A DNA stretch of 64,000 bases from the NCBI GenBank assembly GCA_030280995.1, contig JASXTE010000015.1:2142001-2206000 (forward strand), read 5' to 3'. How positions within the stretch are numbered: the stretch's first letter is position 1; every line of letters starts with the position of its first letter. The notes under the pieces were generated by a model. That model worked only from the letters and a program-made list of their open reading frames with translations, had not been told where the DNA came from and searched no databases. The translations under genes were made by a program, and so were the position numbers. Below are positions 1-10,239 of this stretch, piece after piece. Origin of the DNA: Hemileia vastatrix. Lineage: Eukaryota > Basidiomycota > Pucciniomycetes > Pucciniales > Zaghouaniaceae.

Positions 1-396
1 CTCTAAAAGTGACATAAATTTTTCTCCATGCACCATGGCATTTGTGAAAGGAGAGTTTTTAATATTTAAAAGAATGTTAAATAGGCCCATGCAAGCAGTG
101 TGAGAAGCTTTGTCAAATTTGGAGCTCAGAATAGAGAACACTTTATGGCTTGTAATACCAAAGGCAATGAATGCTTGAAGTTTTTCATCAATGGTGTTGT
201 AGATTGCATGCCAGCTCATCTCATCTTCAAATTTTGATATATCATCTTTTATGGTATTTGCGTCTGAAATGTACTTAGTTAAATATACATGGCATGTTAA
301 AAAAATGTTAATATTTTTGACCCAAGTTTTCCAGTTAGTACCATCAGCTTTCAGTTTAGACATTTTATTTGTTCTTTGTATAATTTCATCAATCAT
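1..396 (-). CDS. Copia-type gag, N-terminal part, cut by window edge
   Basis: An open frame of 132 codons begins at an ATG at 396 and runs off the left edge without a stop. The protein contains KLKADGTNWKTWV near residue 14, then a tryptophan/alanine-rich helical stretch (MSWHAIYNTI, FIAFGITSHK). This resembles the N-terminal gag/UBN2 region of Ty1/Copia retrotransposons, which packages element RNA. No zinc knuckle or pol is visible because the frame leaves the window. I could not identify a convincing LTR or primer-binding site upstream (400-1000). The family call rests on motif resemblance only. It could be an old fragment rather than a live element. Confidence 0.55.
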   Translation of the reverse strand, partial: MIDEIIQRTNKMSKLKADGTNWKTWVKNINIFLTCHVYLTKYISDANTIKDDISKFEDEMSWHAIYNTIDEKLQAFIAFGITSHKVFSILSSKFDKASHTACMGLFNILLNIKNSPFTNAMVHGEKFMSLLE

Positions 397-2086
397 ATCA
401 GCACAATCTTTCCCTTTGTAAGTTATAAAAGTGGTGGGTTCATTTTCTGATAAAAAGGAATTGCTACTGAAGCATTACAAAGAGCTAGACTGGCACACAT
501 GAGTGGTTCCTGAATGACACAACAACCAGGCATGTTACCAATTGTGTTTTGGTTGTCACAAATGCAAACCGTGCTTTTTTTGTGATGCCATTGTAGGGAG
601 GTGAACACCCATGGTCTGTTTACTGAGATGGGGGGAAGATCATGGGGCAATTCCTCGCTAAAATTTAGTGGTGGTGAGATAGGTGTACCCAAGAATGAGC
701 ACAAACATTGCCTTGTTTGGGTATTCAAAGAAGGGGGAGGTTTCAGATTTTGCAGTTCTTGGCTAAGAGTGGGTTGGCACTCGCAAGCTAAGTGAGGACA
801 GGATTGGAAAGGATTATTTGTAGTATCAGGGAAAATCAGCATGTGTTAAATTGCCATTGGAGAAAAAAAAATAATGGTGGAATCTATCAACACCAGGAAA
901 AAGACAGGTTTAATGTGAGGAAAGTGTGGGGCACACAATTGTTTCCGGGAAGTATACAAAATTTATTACTGCTAGTAAAAAATTAGGGACAGCTCATAAC
1001 CTATGGTAGCAGTGTCAGCACTTTGTCCGGAGTGAACTGGAGTTAGACATGTCAGCTGCACCACTGACTATATACATGTTATGTACTTAACAATCACTAA
1101 GCTATTATTATACTAAACATAACACTTATTTTTGGGTATTTCTCTTAAAAGAACCTCACATCAGATTATTTTATTATATTTTCCTCATTTTCAGCTCAAA
1201 ATATTTCAAGCTACATCATTTCTTCCTGCCCTTTGAATTCTGCCTCAAAATTAAGTAGTCAAAAAAAACTATCTCCTCTATGGCTTTGAATTATTTTATC
1301 TCTCAGAAAAACACACACAAAGATGGTGATGATCTGGTGACTAAAATGGTTGACCACATGAAGCTTGATGAAGAGGTTTTTACTTAATTATTTATTCTCC
1401 CCTTCTCATATGTCCCTCTTAGGAATATTCCTCTAATTATTCTATCTTTTTTAATTTTTTTTATTGTATAGGTGGAGGCTTCCATAAATCATGTTATAAA
1501 ATCACCTTCCAATAAAATTTTAAAGATGAACAGGGTTTTTAGTAATGCTTAAAAAGGAGCCCTACTTTAAATGCACTTTTTTCATGGTAAAATTCAAAAC
1601 TTGAAAACTCTCTTAGATTCCAAAACTTCAGAATTGGCCACTATCAAGAAGTCTCATTATGTTTCACCTCACCAAATTGATAATGAAAACTCTGTGATTT
1701 AGTTTAATTTTCTTTATTTCTCTCATATATCCATCATAAAAACCATCAATATTATCTTGTCAAGCCCCTTTCAAACAGTTATGTAATCTCATATCTAAAT
1801 AATTCAGAGTGGAGCTCAGAATTGTACAGTTCTGGATTCATTTGATGATAGTGAGCTTGATTATAAAAATTTATGGATCTTGAAATGGAGGGACTATGAC
1901 TGAAGGCTCAAAAGTTGTTAAATCTTCATTTAAAATTCTATCTTCAATTATGTGATTATAGACAATCATATTGTGCCATATAATGACACAAGTCATGACA
2001 TATTGAATATTTACTAAATGCTGCAAGCAGCATGGTTTAGGAATTATGCTTGATTTTTTTTATTTCTCACAAAGATCCATATATTA
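397..2086. other. unassigned sequence left of the first DNA transposon
   Basis: No gene can be supported here. Two short exon-like stretches occur on the plus strand: 1280-1375 (starts MALNYFISQK and ends at a possible GT donor) and 1573-1704 (44 codons starting MHFFHGKIQN), separated by AT-rich sequence with a possible acceptor near 1470. They contain stops between them and match no family I recognise. A proline- and cysteine-containing open frame on the minus strand at 423-842 has no recognisable domain. Confidence 0.3.
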
Positions 2087-2116
2087 GGGGGTATCAATGT
2101 TGACCGATCCGCAATT
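2087..2116 (+). repeat. left terminal inverted repeat of element 1
   Basis: Begins GGGGGTATCAATGTT; the GATCCGCAAT block further in recurs in inverted form at the right end. A second TTGCGGA copy lies just inside, at about 2123. Confidence 0.85.
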
Positions 2117-2436
2117 AAATTAATTGCGGAAAATAATCTGCATACCCCAATTATCTTCCGCAATTATTTTTGCTAATAATTGGGTTATTAGACACTTTAC
2201 GTGTCAATGTTCACCTCTTATCTGACATTTTTATCCTCAATATTTCATAACCACATCTTGGACAACTTTCTGGATATCCCAGCCTTCTACCTTGCTGTGC
2301 ACTTCCATTCTCATCCCATCCTGTTCATTCTATCCGCTCAGAATTTCTCCCCATTTCATCTATTTGATTCTTCTCCTTTTCATATCGCTATCTCATCTGC
2401 TTGTTTCTGCTCCTTTTCATCTTCATTTATAATAAC

Positions 2437-3833
2437 ATGCCTCGTCATCCTAGATCTTCTCAAAGGCAGCCATCACCCAGTTGTTCTTCAATTCCCACTA
2501 CTTCCTCTTTCCCCCGCTCAGCCAAGAAATCAAAGACTGTTCAATTAAAAAAAGATGAACATCTCATTCTTATCAACTGGCTGAAAACCAAATCTAACTA
2601 TGATTCTTGTTTTGGTACTGAGTATGCCACTAAAGTAGGACGGCCCCCCACATCAAAAGTTAATGGCTATCTTCTAATGGCAAATGAATTACGCAATAAG
2701 ACCAAGGGAAGGATTGATCTTTTGCCTAAACAGATGTCTGAACGCTTCAAGCATTATCGAGCAAAATACAAGAAGGCAAAGGCTCTTTCATCTTCCACTG
2801 GTTTTGGGGTTACTGACATTGATATAACTAAGGGTATAAAATCCATAGACAATAAACTTGATTCTTTATGTCCTTACTTTAAAGAGATGGATGCAATTTT
2901 TGGAGAGCGAGCCAATTTTAATCCTGTAAACATGTTGGATGGAGAAGATCCTATCTCCGAACATGATGTCGAAGCAAATCTTTTCCCATCCTCTTCCTCC
3001 ACTCAAGCCTCCCCTCATTTGAATGAGACATATCTAAATAGCTTTTCTGTAGATCCTATAGGTGATTTAACCCAACCAAATCTAACTCAGGTCTGTTTCT
3101 TTTAACTTATCAATTCTATTTTTTATTTACTTATCTTTTTCTTATTTCATAGAAGGCTGATGAACAAACCCAGGATCCTCAATCAACTGAGTCTGAAGCT
3201 AGTGACAATGATGAGGAGGAAAATGCTACGTTGAACAAAAAGAGAAGGGCTTCAACTAGTCTAAATTTCCTCTCCCAAAGAAGACGAAAAAGTGATACTT
3301 CATCACAAACACCTTTTTCTTCAATGGAACAGTTTTTAGAGAAACGTGATGCTGGTAAGTGATATCATACCTCTTATTACTTTACTCTGCTTTTCTTCTA
3401 CTTTATGATAATTTTTATTCTCACTCTAGAACAAGTGGAAATTGCTAAAGAGACTCTGAGCTTTGAAAATAAGAAATACGAGCTCTCTTTAAGGAGGGAT
3501 GACAGAGTACAAGATTTGGAAGAGAGGAAGTATGAGCTCTCCTTACGGAAGGATGATCGGATCCAAGATTTGGAGGAGAAGAAGTTTGAGCTCTCTTTAC
3601 AGAAGGATGGTAGGGCCCAAGATTTGGAGGAGAAGAAGTTTGAGTTAACTCTTAGTATTGAAAAATCCAAAAATAAGGAAAAAACACTCGAGCATCAAAA
3701 CTTAATGGAACAGATGAAGTATAAGCATGATCTCCAAGAAAGTTCTAAAAAGAAAGATTTCTTGATCGAATGCATTAAAGCAAACAAATCTGTTGAAGAA
3801 ATAGAACGTTTAATGAAATTTTTTGTTGACTAG
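2437..3833 (+). CDS. SANT/Myb-like DNA-binding protein of element 1
   Basis: Three exons, 2437-3090, 3153-3354 and 3430-3833, join in frame (GT..AG introns of 62 and 75 bp) to give 419 residues. I chose the ATG at 2437 because the homologue in element 2 starts at the same place (MP.RH). A basic, serine-rich leader is followed at about residues 45-165 by a SANT/Myb-like domain (LKKDEHLILINWL, then a RFKHYRAKYKKAK helix and YFKEMDAIFG). This is the usual second protein of PIF/Harbinger elements, which binds element ends and helps import the transposase. The last exon is a charged coiled coil made of repeats around QDLEEKKFELSL. It is the only apparently intact gene of the two transposons and is transcribed inward from the left end. 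Confidence 0.8.
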
Positions 3834-3978
3834 TTTCTTTTATTTCTTTCACACTTCATGTGTTCATATTTATTTGTACATAAATTTTACAATTATTTTC
3901 TGTATTTCTTGAAATATCGTATTTTAATGTTAAATATTCCTTTTTTAAATAAAATTTTCAAGTCTCCTTTGAAAATTT

Positions 3979-4381
3979 GACAATCCCCCACCCCTGGATT
4001 TTTTTGAAGTAAGGGGTGGGTATCACAAAAATTCTTTCATGTCATGAATCTTGAAAGTTTTATATGAAAATTTGGCTTTACTACCCCCTGCATTTTACCG
4101 GTATCCCAAAAATTCTTACATGTCAAGAATTTCACAAGTCTTATAAGAAATTTTGGCACAACCCCCCATGGATTTTATTGAAGTAAGGGACGGGTATCAC
4201 AAAAATATTTACAAGTCAAAAAAATTCTATATCTGTTTAAAAAAATTGGCAATACTCTCCCCTGCATTTTATTGAAGCAAGGGGTGGGTATCACCAAAAT
4301 TTTTCTAAGTCATCAATTTCACATGTCAGATTTGAAAATTTGGCAATACCCCCCCCTGCATTTTATTGAAGTAAGGGGTGG
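3979..4381. repeat. about 90 bp minisatellite, 4-5 units, inside element 1
   Basis: Diverged units recur, each with a C-run, a CATTTTATTGAAGYAAGGGG-like stretch, a GGTATCACMAAAA block and an ATTTGG end. It lies between the convergent 3' ends of the SANT and Tet-like genes. A two-unit version sits at the matching place in element 2 (about 12700-12890, inverted), so the repeat predates the split of the two elements. Confidence 0.8.
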
Positions 4382-4450
4382 AAGTCATCTAAATTTAATA
4401 TAATTACATAAATTATTAAATAAATATCTAATATATATCAATTTCCCTAG

Positions 4451-4590
4451 TTTAAAGTAATGACAATCCCTCAAGCCAAAATGCAGACCAAGTCGAGAAA
4501 CAAAAGTTTGGGACTTTCTACAGGTATAGGCAAGAGGAACCCCATGAAACAAATAAATGTTATCATGATTACCTGTTATACAACACAAGG
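4451..4590 (-). other. conserved 140 nt segment downstream of the Tet-like gene (element 1 copy)
   Basis: Aligned by eye with 12497-12635 in element 2, it differs at 13 positions including one gap, about 91 % identity. A catalytic-core stretch of the neighbouring Tet-like coding sequence is only about 75 % identical between the elements. The changes are not concentrated at third codon positions, and the one-base gap would break a reading frame. A short frame here (LFHGVPLAYTC) is open in element 1 but not in element 2. It may be a structured RNA, a regulatory or transposition signal, or a small exon. Confidence 0.55.
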
Positions 4591-4681
4591 TCGATGGCTC
4601 ATCACATTATTTGAGAAAATTGATATATAAAAAATTTTTATTAAAAATTTATGAAAAAATATAAAATTTTTGATGACAACT

Positions 4682-5390
4682 CTAATCCCCATACTTTTTG
4701 GATCTAGATAAAGTTTTTTTAAATTGAATAACTTTACCTTCTTTCTTTACCTTATTGATTCTTTGTATCAACTTATTACTGATTTGAAATGAGCAACCAA
4801 AATGAGTGAAATCTTGACAGGATTCCAAACCAGGAGGAGCTTTGGTCGTTTGATGATTATCCTTAGAAGAATTCCAAATAGTTTCAATGATACCATTTCC
4901 CAAACCAAAATCAATGATGCACCGGTGGTCTGGAAAATATAAACCATGTCCTTTGATTTTAGCTGGAGATGGTATTGGGTGGCCAGTTATCGGATTGATA
5001 TATGAGAATATTCCAAAAGTAAGAAAATTGGCATTATTCCTATCGATATGAATCCTATTGTGGAATCCAGAATGAGTGATAATAACATTAGAAAATAAAA
5101 GATATTCGTGGCTGATATCTTCCCATTCGGAGTCACACCAATTCGGTATTCCAACTTTGGTTGCAAGTTCATGATTTTCTTCAAATGCTTTATTACAGAG
5201 CTTGTTGAGTCAAAAAGCAAGAATAGAGTCAAAGGAAGGTAGAGTGTCCCATAAGCGAAAATCTTCATCTTTTTGAGCTTTAGTGATATTCTTGATCAAC
5301 AAATATATGCCTATATGATTGAAACGCCTAGATAATAATCATATAAGAGTTTCAGAATCCTTATCCTCTAAATATGCAATATAAAAATGT
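4682..5390 (-). pseudogene. Tet/JBP-like 2OG-Fe(II) dioxygenase, decayed copy in element 1
   Basis: Read on the minus strand, the frame ending at the stop at 4684-4682 contains ITHSGFHNRIHID (the HxD iron-binding pair), then PAKIKGHGLYFPDHRCIIDFG, then NHQTTKAPPG with the distal histidine. This matches the Tet-like 2OG-Fe(II) oxygenases that are expanded in basidiomycetes and related to TET/JBP enzymes that oxidise 5-methylcytosine or thymine. The frame is interrupted by TGA at 5212-5210 and at 5341-5339. The arginine expected after the distal histidine (FTRFG in element 2) is histidine here (FTHFG), a CGT to CAT change, so 2-oxoglutarate binding would probably be lost. The N-terminal half is not recognisable; a conserved leader exon lies upstream at about 6277-6420. 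Confidence 0.7.
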
Positions 5391-5410
5391 GAAATAAGAT
5401 AAGTGAAATT

Positions 5411-5733
5411 TGGAAAAAAGGCTCAACTTCAAAGGTCAAAATCTCAGCAACCACTGAACCTAATTCAAACCTGTTTGTGGGAAATGAAAGATATGCTTTA
5501 GTAGAATCTTCAGTTAAAGGACATGTGATTTAAATAAACCTAACCCTAATTTGTTACATAAAAAAAATGAAATAAAAATTTAAATTGGGAAAAAAAAGGC
5601 TCAACTTTAACAGTCAATATCTCAGCAACCACTGAATCAAATTCAAATCTGTTTGCAGGAAATGAAAGGTAGCCTTCAGGAGAATCTTCAGTAAAAAGAA
5701 CATTAGATTTGAATAAACCTAACCCTAATTCCG
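5411..5733. repeat. two-copy direct repeat, about 150 bp units
   Basis: The blocks 5411-5560 and 5587-5733 share AAAGGCTCAACTT, ATCTCAGCAACCACTGAA, GGAAATGAAAG and AAATAAACCTAACCCTAATT with scattered changes. The duplication sits upstream of the decayed Tet-like gene and is absent from the matching place in element 2. Confidence 0.8.
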
Positions 5734-6276
5734 AGTCTGATTTTCAAACTTTTACAAAAACTTGAAAAGTGGTAATGAAGATGAGATCAAAAGGAGTTTT
5801 ATAAGTTCACTGTTATCCAGATAAGAGTCATACATATATTTAAGTATGAAGTTTCCATAAAAGGAATGAGATATCATATAGGCATGAAAAAAAGGAGATG
5901 AAACTTACCTTGATTGAAAAGTAGGAAAAATAGAGTGAGAAAGATTGATGTTGGAATTGTGGGGAAATTGAATATGGAGTAAGTGAAATGCATAAAGAAT
6001 GTGCAATGTATGTGTTTCAATGAAATGGAGCCAAAAAAAAGTGAAATAAGGGAAAGGGGGGATAATGACAATGCCAAGGAGGGATGAAGAGTAGGGTGAT
6101 GGAGCTAAAAAATAAAGTAAAGAGGGAGAGAAAAAAAAAGGTTAATTATACCATTGAAATCCAAAACAACCACTTACAAAAAAAATTTAGATAAAAAAAA
6201 TAAAATAAACAGAAAAAAACAAAAAAAATTATAATTAGTAATCAAAAAATCAAAAAAAAAGAATAAAATGACTTAC

Positions 6277-6420
6277 CTGGAGAGATGAGATGACAAAATG
6301 AATGAAACCAAATTGTTTGAGGGATGTTGGAGGAGAATAGGAAAAGGATATGAGGGATGAATGAAAAAAAAAATCACTGACAAAATATGCAATTTCAGAA
6401 AATATGCGATTTCATGTTGA
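6277..6420 (-). other. conserved non-coding leader exon of the Tet-like gene (element 1)
   Basis: On the minus strand this segment contains ATGAAATCGCATATTTT and ends CATCTCTCCAG before GTAAGTCATTTTA, a consensus 5' splice site. The same segment and splice site occur in element 2 at about 9926-10057. The ATG frame stops after six codons in element 1, so conservation is not coding. It lies between the divergent transposase and Tet-like genes in position, and points toward the Tet-like gene. Confidence 0.55.
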
Positions 6421-6575
6421 GCTGGTGAAAGAAAACCAATGAGCCATCCAAAAAAAAGATATTCACCGTAAATTCAAAAAAAAAAATGAATATGCAACAA
6501 AACAAAATACAAAACCAAGTGATTAAAGTACACAAAGAGGACATTTGGAAAGTATGAAAACATAAAAATTAAAAA

Positions 6576-7836
6576 TTAAAAGGGTGAAGAGAAATGTTGG
6601 AGAGTAATTGGCATTATAATGGGGCGTATGCCGGTTGATTGAATGATTTGTGAATAAAGGGAGGGGAGTGCCAGTGGTGGTTCAGGATCATCTTCTTCAT
6701 AAAGATCATTCCACTCATCCTTTAAATCAGCTAGAATATTGTGGAGTATTACGCAAGTCAAGATCCAATGATTTGCAGTTTTGATCTTCAATTTTTTTTT
6801 GAAATTGGATTCTGAGCTCCCAAAGACTAGAAAATTGTCCCTTTAAAATACCTATAGCATGTTCAATTTGTACTCTTGATTGTGCAAGGTGATAATTAAA
6901 TTTAGTTTTGGGGTCATTTTCTGAATTTGCACCACGGAAAGCAGGTATAATGTACTTTCCACTTGCATATGCTGAGTCTGCAAGCAGGTACTGAGATTCA
7001 TCAAAGTATGAGTCAGGGGATTGAGAAATCCTCATTCTTTGGAAGACGGAAGAGTCATGACATGATCCAGGGCAGCCACTGTGAAAAGCAATAAATTTTT
7101 TATTGACATTGCATACAAGTTGAACAGCAATAGAGTATCTAGAAAGAAGATAAAAAAATAGATTGTGAAAGATGAGAACTTGGAGGAGATTTTGAAGAAA
7201 CCTTTTTTTGCGATCAAAATAATGGTTGCCATCATGAGCAGGCTTTTGACTCAAAGGGATGGTTGTGCCATCAACAAAACCTATACAGCCAGGGAAACCT
7301 TCAGCTTGCATTACTTGAGAGGATTCAAGTCGCTGTTCTGGAGTTGGCCAAGCAAGAGTTTGAGACTTGAGGGAAAGGATAGCAATCATACAGCGCTTGG
7401 TGTATAATATCACGGTACCATATCCTATGTTAAAGAGATTATCCAAACGTCTTACGGCAGCACCATTTCCATTTGAGCCAAAGCGACATAGAGCAACAGC
7501 AAGTTGGATGGCTGGATTACGCTGTTTGTTATGAGAATTGTTATGGAAGATAGGATGATCGGAGATGAGTTGATAAAGTTTGAAGAAAGAATCGGGAGAA
7601 GTTCTAAAAAGTTGTGTGAAGTTTAAATGAGGAATGTTGAGAATGGAGGCCAGATCATATCGGGGATCATGATAAAGATTTGGCCCCCTGGTGATGATGT
7701 AACGCTTTTTGGAAAGAAAACACATATAAGCTAAAGCATCTTCCAAATCAGAGTCAGATTTATAGTAAAGAACTAAAAGAAAAGTGATAGCATTCATTGT
7801 TGAGTGAAGTAGCTTCCTAGTAGAGAGGTGTTTCAT
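6576..7836 (-). pseudogene. PIF/Harbinger DDE transposase of element 1, one frameshift
   Basis: Exons 7836-7202 and 7138-6576 are separated by a 63 bp intron whose length is a multiple of three; the element 2 gene has an intron at the same codon. The catalytic triad is visible as D in GFVDGTTIPLSQKP, D in LLADSAYASGKY and E in IEHAIGILKG, the DDE superfamily-4 pattern of Harbinger transposases. I start at the ATG at 7836 (MKHLSTRK); upstream in-frame sequence has no ATG. The C-terminal helix (NHWILTCVILHNILADLKDE) is reached only by a one-base shift in an A9 run near 6792. All catalytic residues precede the shift. It faces away from the right end of the element. Confidence 0.85.
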
Positions 7837-8100
7837 TGTTGCTGGTGGAAGGGTTATGTGATGAGGGAAGTGGGAATTCACCGCCAAATGTGCAGTTGGG
7901 GTGTGTAGATAGAAAAAAAACTTAAGTGTTTGCCACCAAAATTAAGTAGCATAGAGTGAGGAAAGACTTAAGGATGGCATCAGCAATTATAAGTCATGTG
8001 ACTTTCTTAAAAATCCATCATGGATGAGATGAGTTTGGGATCAGGAATTAGGAATGGAAATTGGGGTATAAGAGGCGGGATAATGCATTATCGTGGATTT

Positions 8101-8132
8101 CTTATCCACTAGCCCCAGGGCTAGTGGATAAG
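8101..8132. repeat. perfect 15 bp hairpin near the right end of element 1
   Basis: CTTATCCACTAGCCC and its exact reverse complement are separated by only CA. It lies about 85 bp inside the right terminus, next to a CCGCAATTAAT subterminal motif. A related but imperfect CACTAGCCCCAATACTGGTGG occurs near the left end of element 2. It may be a transposase- or SANT-binding structure. Confidence 0.85.
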
Positions 8133-8185
8133 AATCTTCCGCAATTAATAATGTCTGATCCCGGGAAAAAAAATTCCTGATCCCT

Positions 8186-8215
8186 GATTGCGGATCCCTG
8201 AACATTGATACCTCC
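8186..8215 (-). repeat. right terminal inverted repeat of element 1
   Basis: Ends AACATTGATACCTCC, the inverse of the left terminus with one change (GGAGG for GGGGG). Only 5 bp (TATTA) separate it from element 2. Confidence 0.85.
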
Positions 8216-8220
8216 TATTA

Positions 8221-8300
8221 GGGGGTGTCAGTTCTGGCAAATCCGCACTTACAAATCCGCACTTAAATAAGTGTGGATTTCCAAAACACACTAGCCCCAA
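8221..8300 (+). repeat. left terminal inverted repeat and subterminal repeats of element 2
   Basis: GGGGGTGTCAGTTCTGGCAA is followed by two direct CAAATCCGCACTTA copies and then an inverted AAGTGTGGATTT. The right end mirrors this at 14745-14796. Confidence 0.85.
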
Positions 8301-8505
8301 TACTGGTGGATTTCAAAATGAAATAAGTCACTTATTTCACTCAAATCCGCACTTTCACAACCAAAAGTGCTTATTTCACCATCAAGTCCCATTTCACTGA
8401 TTTGTCAGCATCATCCCATTCATACGCAGAACTCCACAGCATAACACTTCATAACTCAAAAAATTGCACATCATTTACATTTTCATATCATATCATATAA
8501 GAGTC

Positions 8506-9795
8506 ATGCCTTCCTCACTTTCAAATCGTGATAAATTACATAAAGCAATGACTTTCATGGCTCTTGAACTGCTCTTGGACTCTGATTGCGATTCTGATTC
8601 TGATCTAGAAGAAGATTTTGTCTTTTTATCAAAAATGGCCACGAAACATTAACTTCTTCCCAGAAAGCCTCAAGTACTTCATACCCCCAAGTACACCATG
8701 CAAACACTTCTTAACCTATCTATACCCAGTTTTAGACAGCTGTTCAGGACTTCTCAGGAATTTTTCCTTAAATTTCTTGAGCTTATTCAGGATCATCCCA
8801 TATTTCACAATAATTCTCAAAAAGAACAACGACATCCTTCAATTCAATTGGCCATCACACTATGTCGTTTGGGCTCAAATGGTAATGGAGCTGCTTTGAA
8901 ACGTTTAGAAAATGTCTTTGATTTAGGGTATGGTTCAATTAACACTTATACCAAACGATGTATCACTGCCATCAACTCCTTGGAATCTCAACTTCTCACC
9001 TGGCCAACAAAAGAAGAGCAACTTGAATCATCTCAGGTTATGCAAGCAGAGGGCTTCCCAGGATGTATTGGTTTTGTTGATGGTACTACTATTCCTTTGA
9101 GCCAGAAACCTGCTCAAGGTGGAAACAATTAATTTGACCGTAAACAGAGGTAGATTATTTTTAACTCTTTTCATTCTCTTTGAAACTAACACAAACAAAT
9201 ATATCTTCTTTATAGATATTCAATTTCTGTTCAGCTTATATGTGACATAAACAAAAAATTTATATCATTCTTCGCTGGCTATCCTGGCTCATGTCATGAC
9301 TCCTATGTCTTCCAAAGAATTCAAATTTCAAATGAACCTGAAAAATTCTTTGATGAAGATCAATATCTTCTTGCAGATTCTGCTTATGTGAATGGAAAGT
9401 ATGTACTTCCTGCTTTTTGGGGAGCAGCTTCAGAAGAAAGTCAAAATGCCAAGTTCAACAATCATTTGGCAAAGTCAAGAGTCCATATTGAACATTCTAT
9501 TGGAATCTTGAAAGGCTGTTTTTCTAGCTTAAGGGAATTAAGAAGTCCTCTTAGAAATAAATCTGAAATGGAGGCGGTGATAAACTGGATTCTGTGTTGC
9601 ACTATACTTCATAACCTACTTGCTGACCTCAAAGATCAATGTTTAGAGCTGTATGAAGATGAACAAGTTGATTCACCTCCGACTATATCCAACACTTCTA
9701 TTTCTCAATCAACTAGTATAAGGGCAAAAATTCTTCCATCAACACTCCAACATTTTTCAACACAATTTAAATTTTTTTTCATTCTCTTCAAATGA
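8506..9795 (+). pseudogene. PIF/Harbinger DDE transposase of element 2, two nonsense codons
   Basis: Exons 8506-9149 and 9216-9795 (intron GTAGATT..TTTATAG, 66 bp) join in frame to a 407-codon gene starting MPSSLSNRDK. The triad is present: D in GFVDGTTIPLSQKP, D in LLADSAYVNGKY, E in IEHSIGILKG. Two in-frame TAA codons interrupt it, at 8650-8652 and 9130-9132; at the second, element 1 has tyrosine (NHYFD). There is no frameshift. The gene begins about 285 bp inside the left terminus, so its promoter lies in the terminal region, as for the transposase of element 1. Confidence 0.85.
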
Positions 9796-9925
9796 TCTAT
9801 TTGCATGTGTTATTCACTGAGAATGGTAAAATTTTTTGCATATTTTTTTGGTTTTTGAATTTGCTGTTAAAGTCTTATTTTTTTTATCTCTCTGTGTTTT
9901 CTTTCATCAACTCAACATGAAATCG

Positions 9926-10057
9926 CATATTTTCAGCAAACGCATATTTTTTCAGTCACTCTCTTTTTTTTCTTCACTCATATCCGTTTTCTCCTCTCTT
10001 CCTACATCACTCAAACAATTTCACTTATATTTCTTTTTTCTCAACTCATCTCTCCAG
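9926..10057 (+). other. conserved leader exon of the Tet-like gene (element 2)
   Basis: Matches 6277-6420 of element 1, including ATGAAATCGCATATTTT and the splice donor CTCTCCAG/GTAAGTCATTTTA (GT at 10058-10059). If used, the intron would run to just before the coding start at 11222 and would contain the G/C-rich inverted repeat. Confidence 0.5.
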
Positions 10058-10239
10058 GTAAGTCATTTTATCTTTTTTACTTGATTTTTTGCTAATTTCT
10101 TTTTTTTTTGGTTTTTTGTTTTTGTGTTTTTTTTTGTTTTTTTTTGTAAGTGTTTTTTTTTAAATTTATAGGTAAAATTAACCTTTTTTTCTCTCTCTCT
10201 CTCTCTGTCTCCCTCTTTTCTCTCATTTATCCTATTCTT

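Larger units (their letters stand above)
2087..8215 (+). mobile_element. PIF/Harbinger-like DNA transposon 1 carrying SANT, Tet-like oxygenase and DDE genes
   Basis: The element is 6129 bp. Its left end reads GGGGGTATCAATGTT and the inverted right end GGAGGTATCAATGTT. Both are followed a few bases inward by GATCCGCAAT, giving an imperfect inverted repeat of about 30 bp. It is flanked by TA on both sides (2085-2086 and 8216-8217). Gene order from the left is SANT/Myb-like (plus, intact), Tet-like oxygenase (minus, broken) and DDE transposase (minus, one frameshift). The neighbour at 8221-14796 has the same three genes in mirror order. A 2 bp TA duplication is unusual for PIF/Harbinger, which normally gives 3 bp, so the superfamily call rests on the transposase and SANT pair. 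Confidence 0.85.

Noticed and set aside
423..842. 139-codon minus-strand frame upstream of the Copia-like gag as part of the same gene
   Set aside because: It is in a different frame, has no recognisable domain, and the gag frame has its own ATG at 396.
4385..4588. Small protein (LFHGVPLAYTC...) conserved between the two DNA transposons
   Set aside because: The frame is broken by a one-base gap and stops in element 2, and substitutions are not codon-patterned. Kept as a conserved non-coding segment instead.
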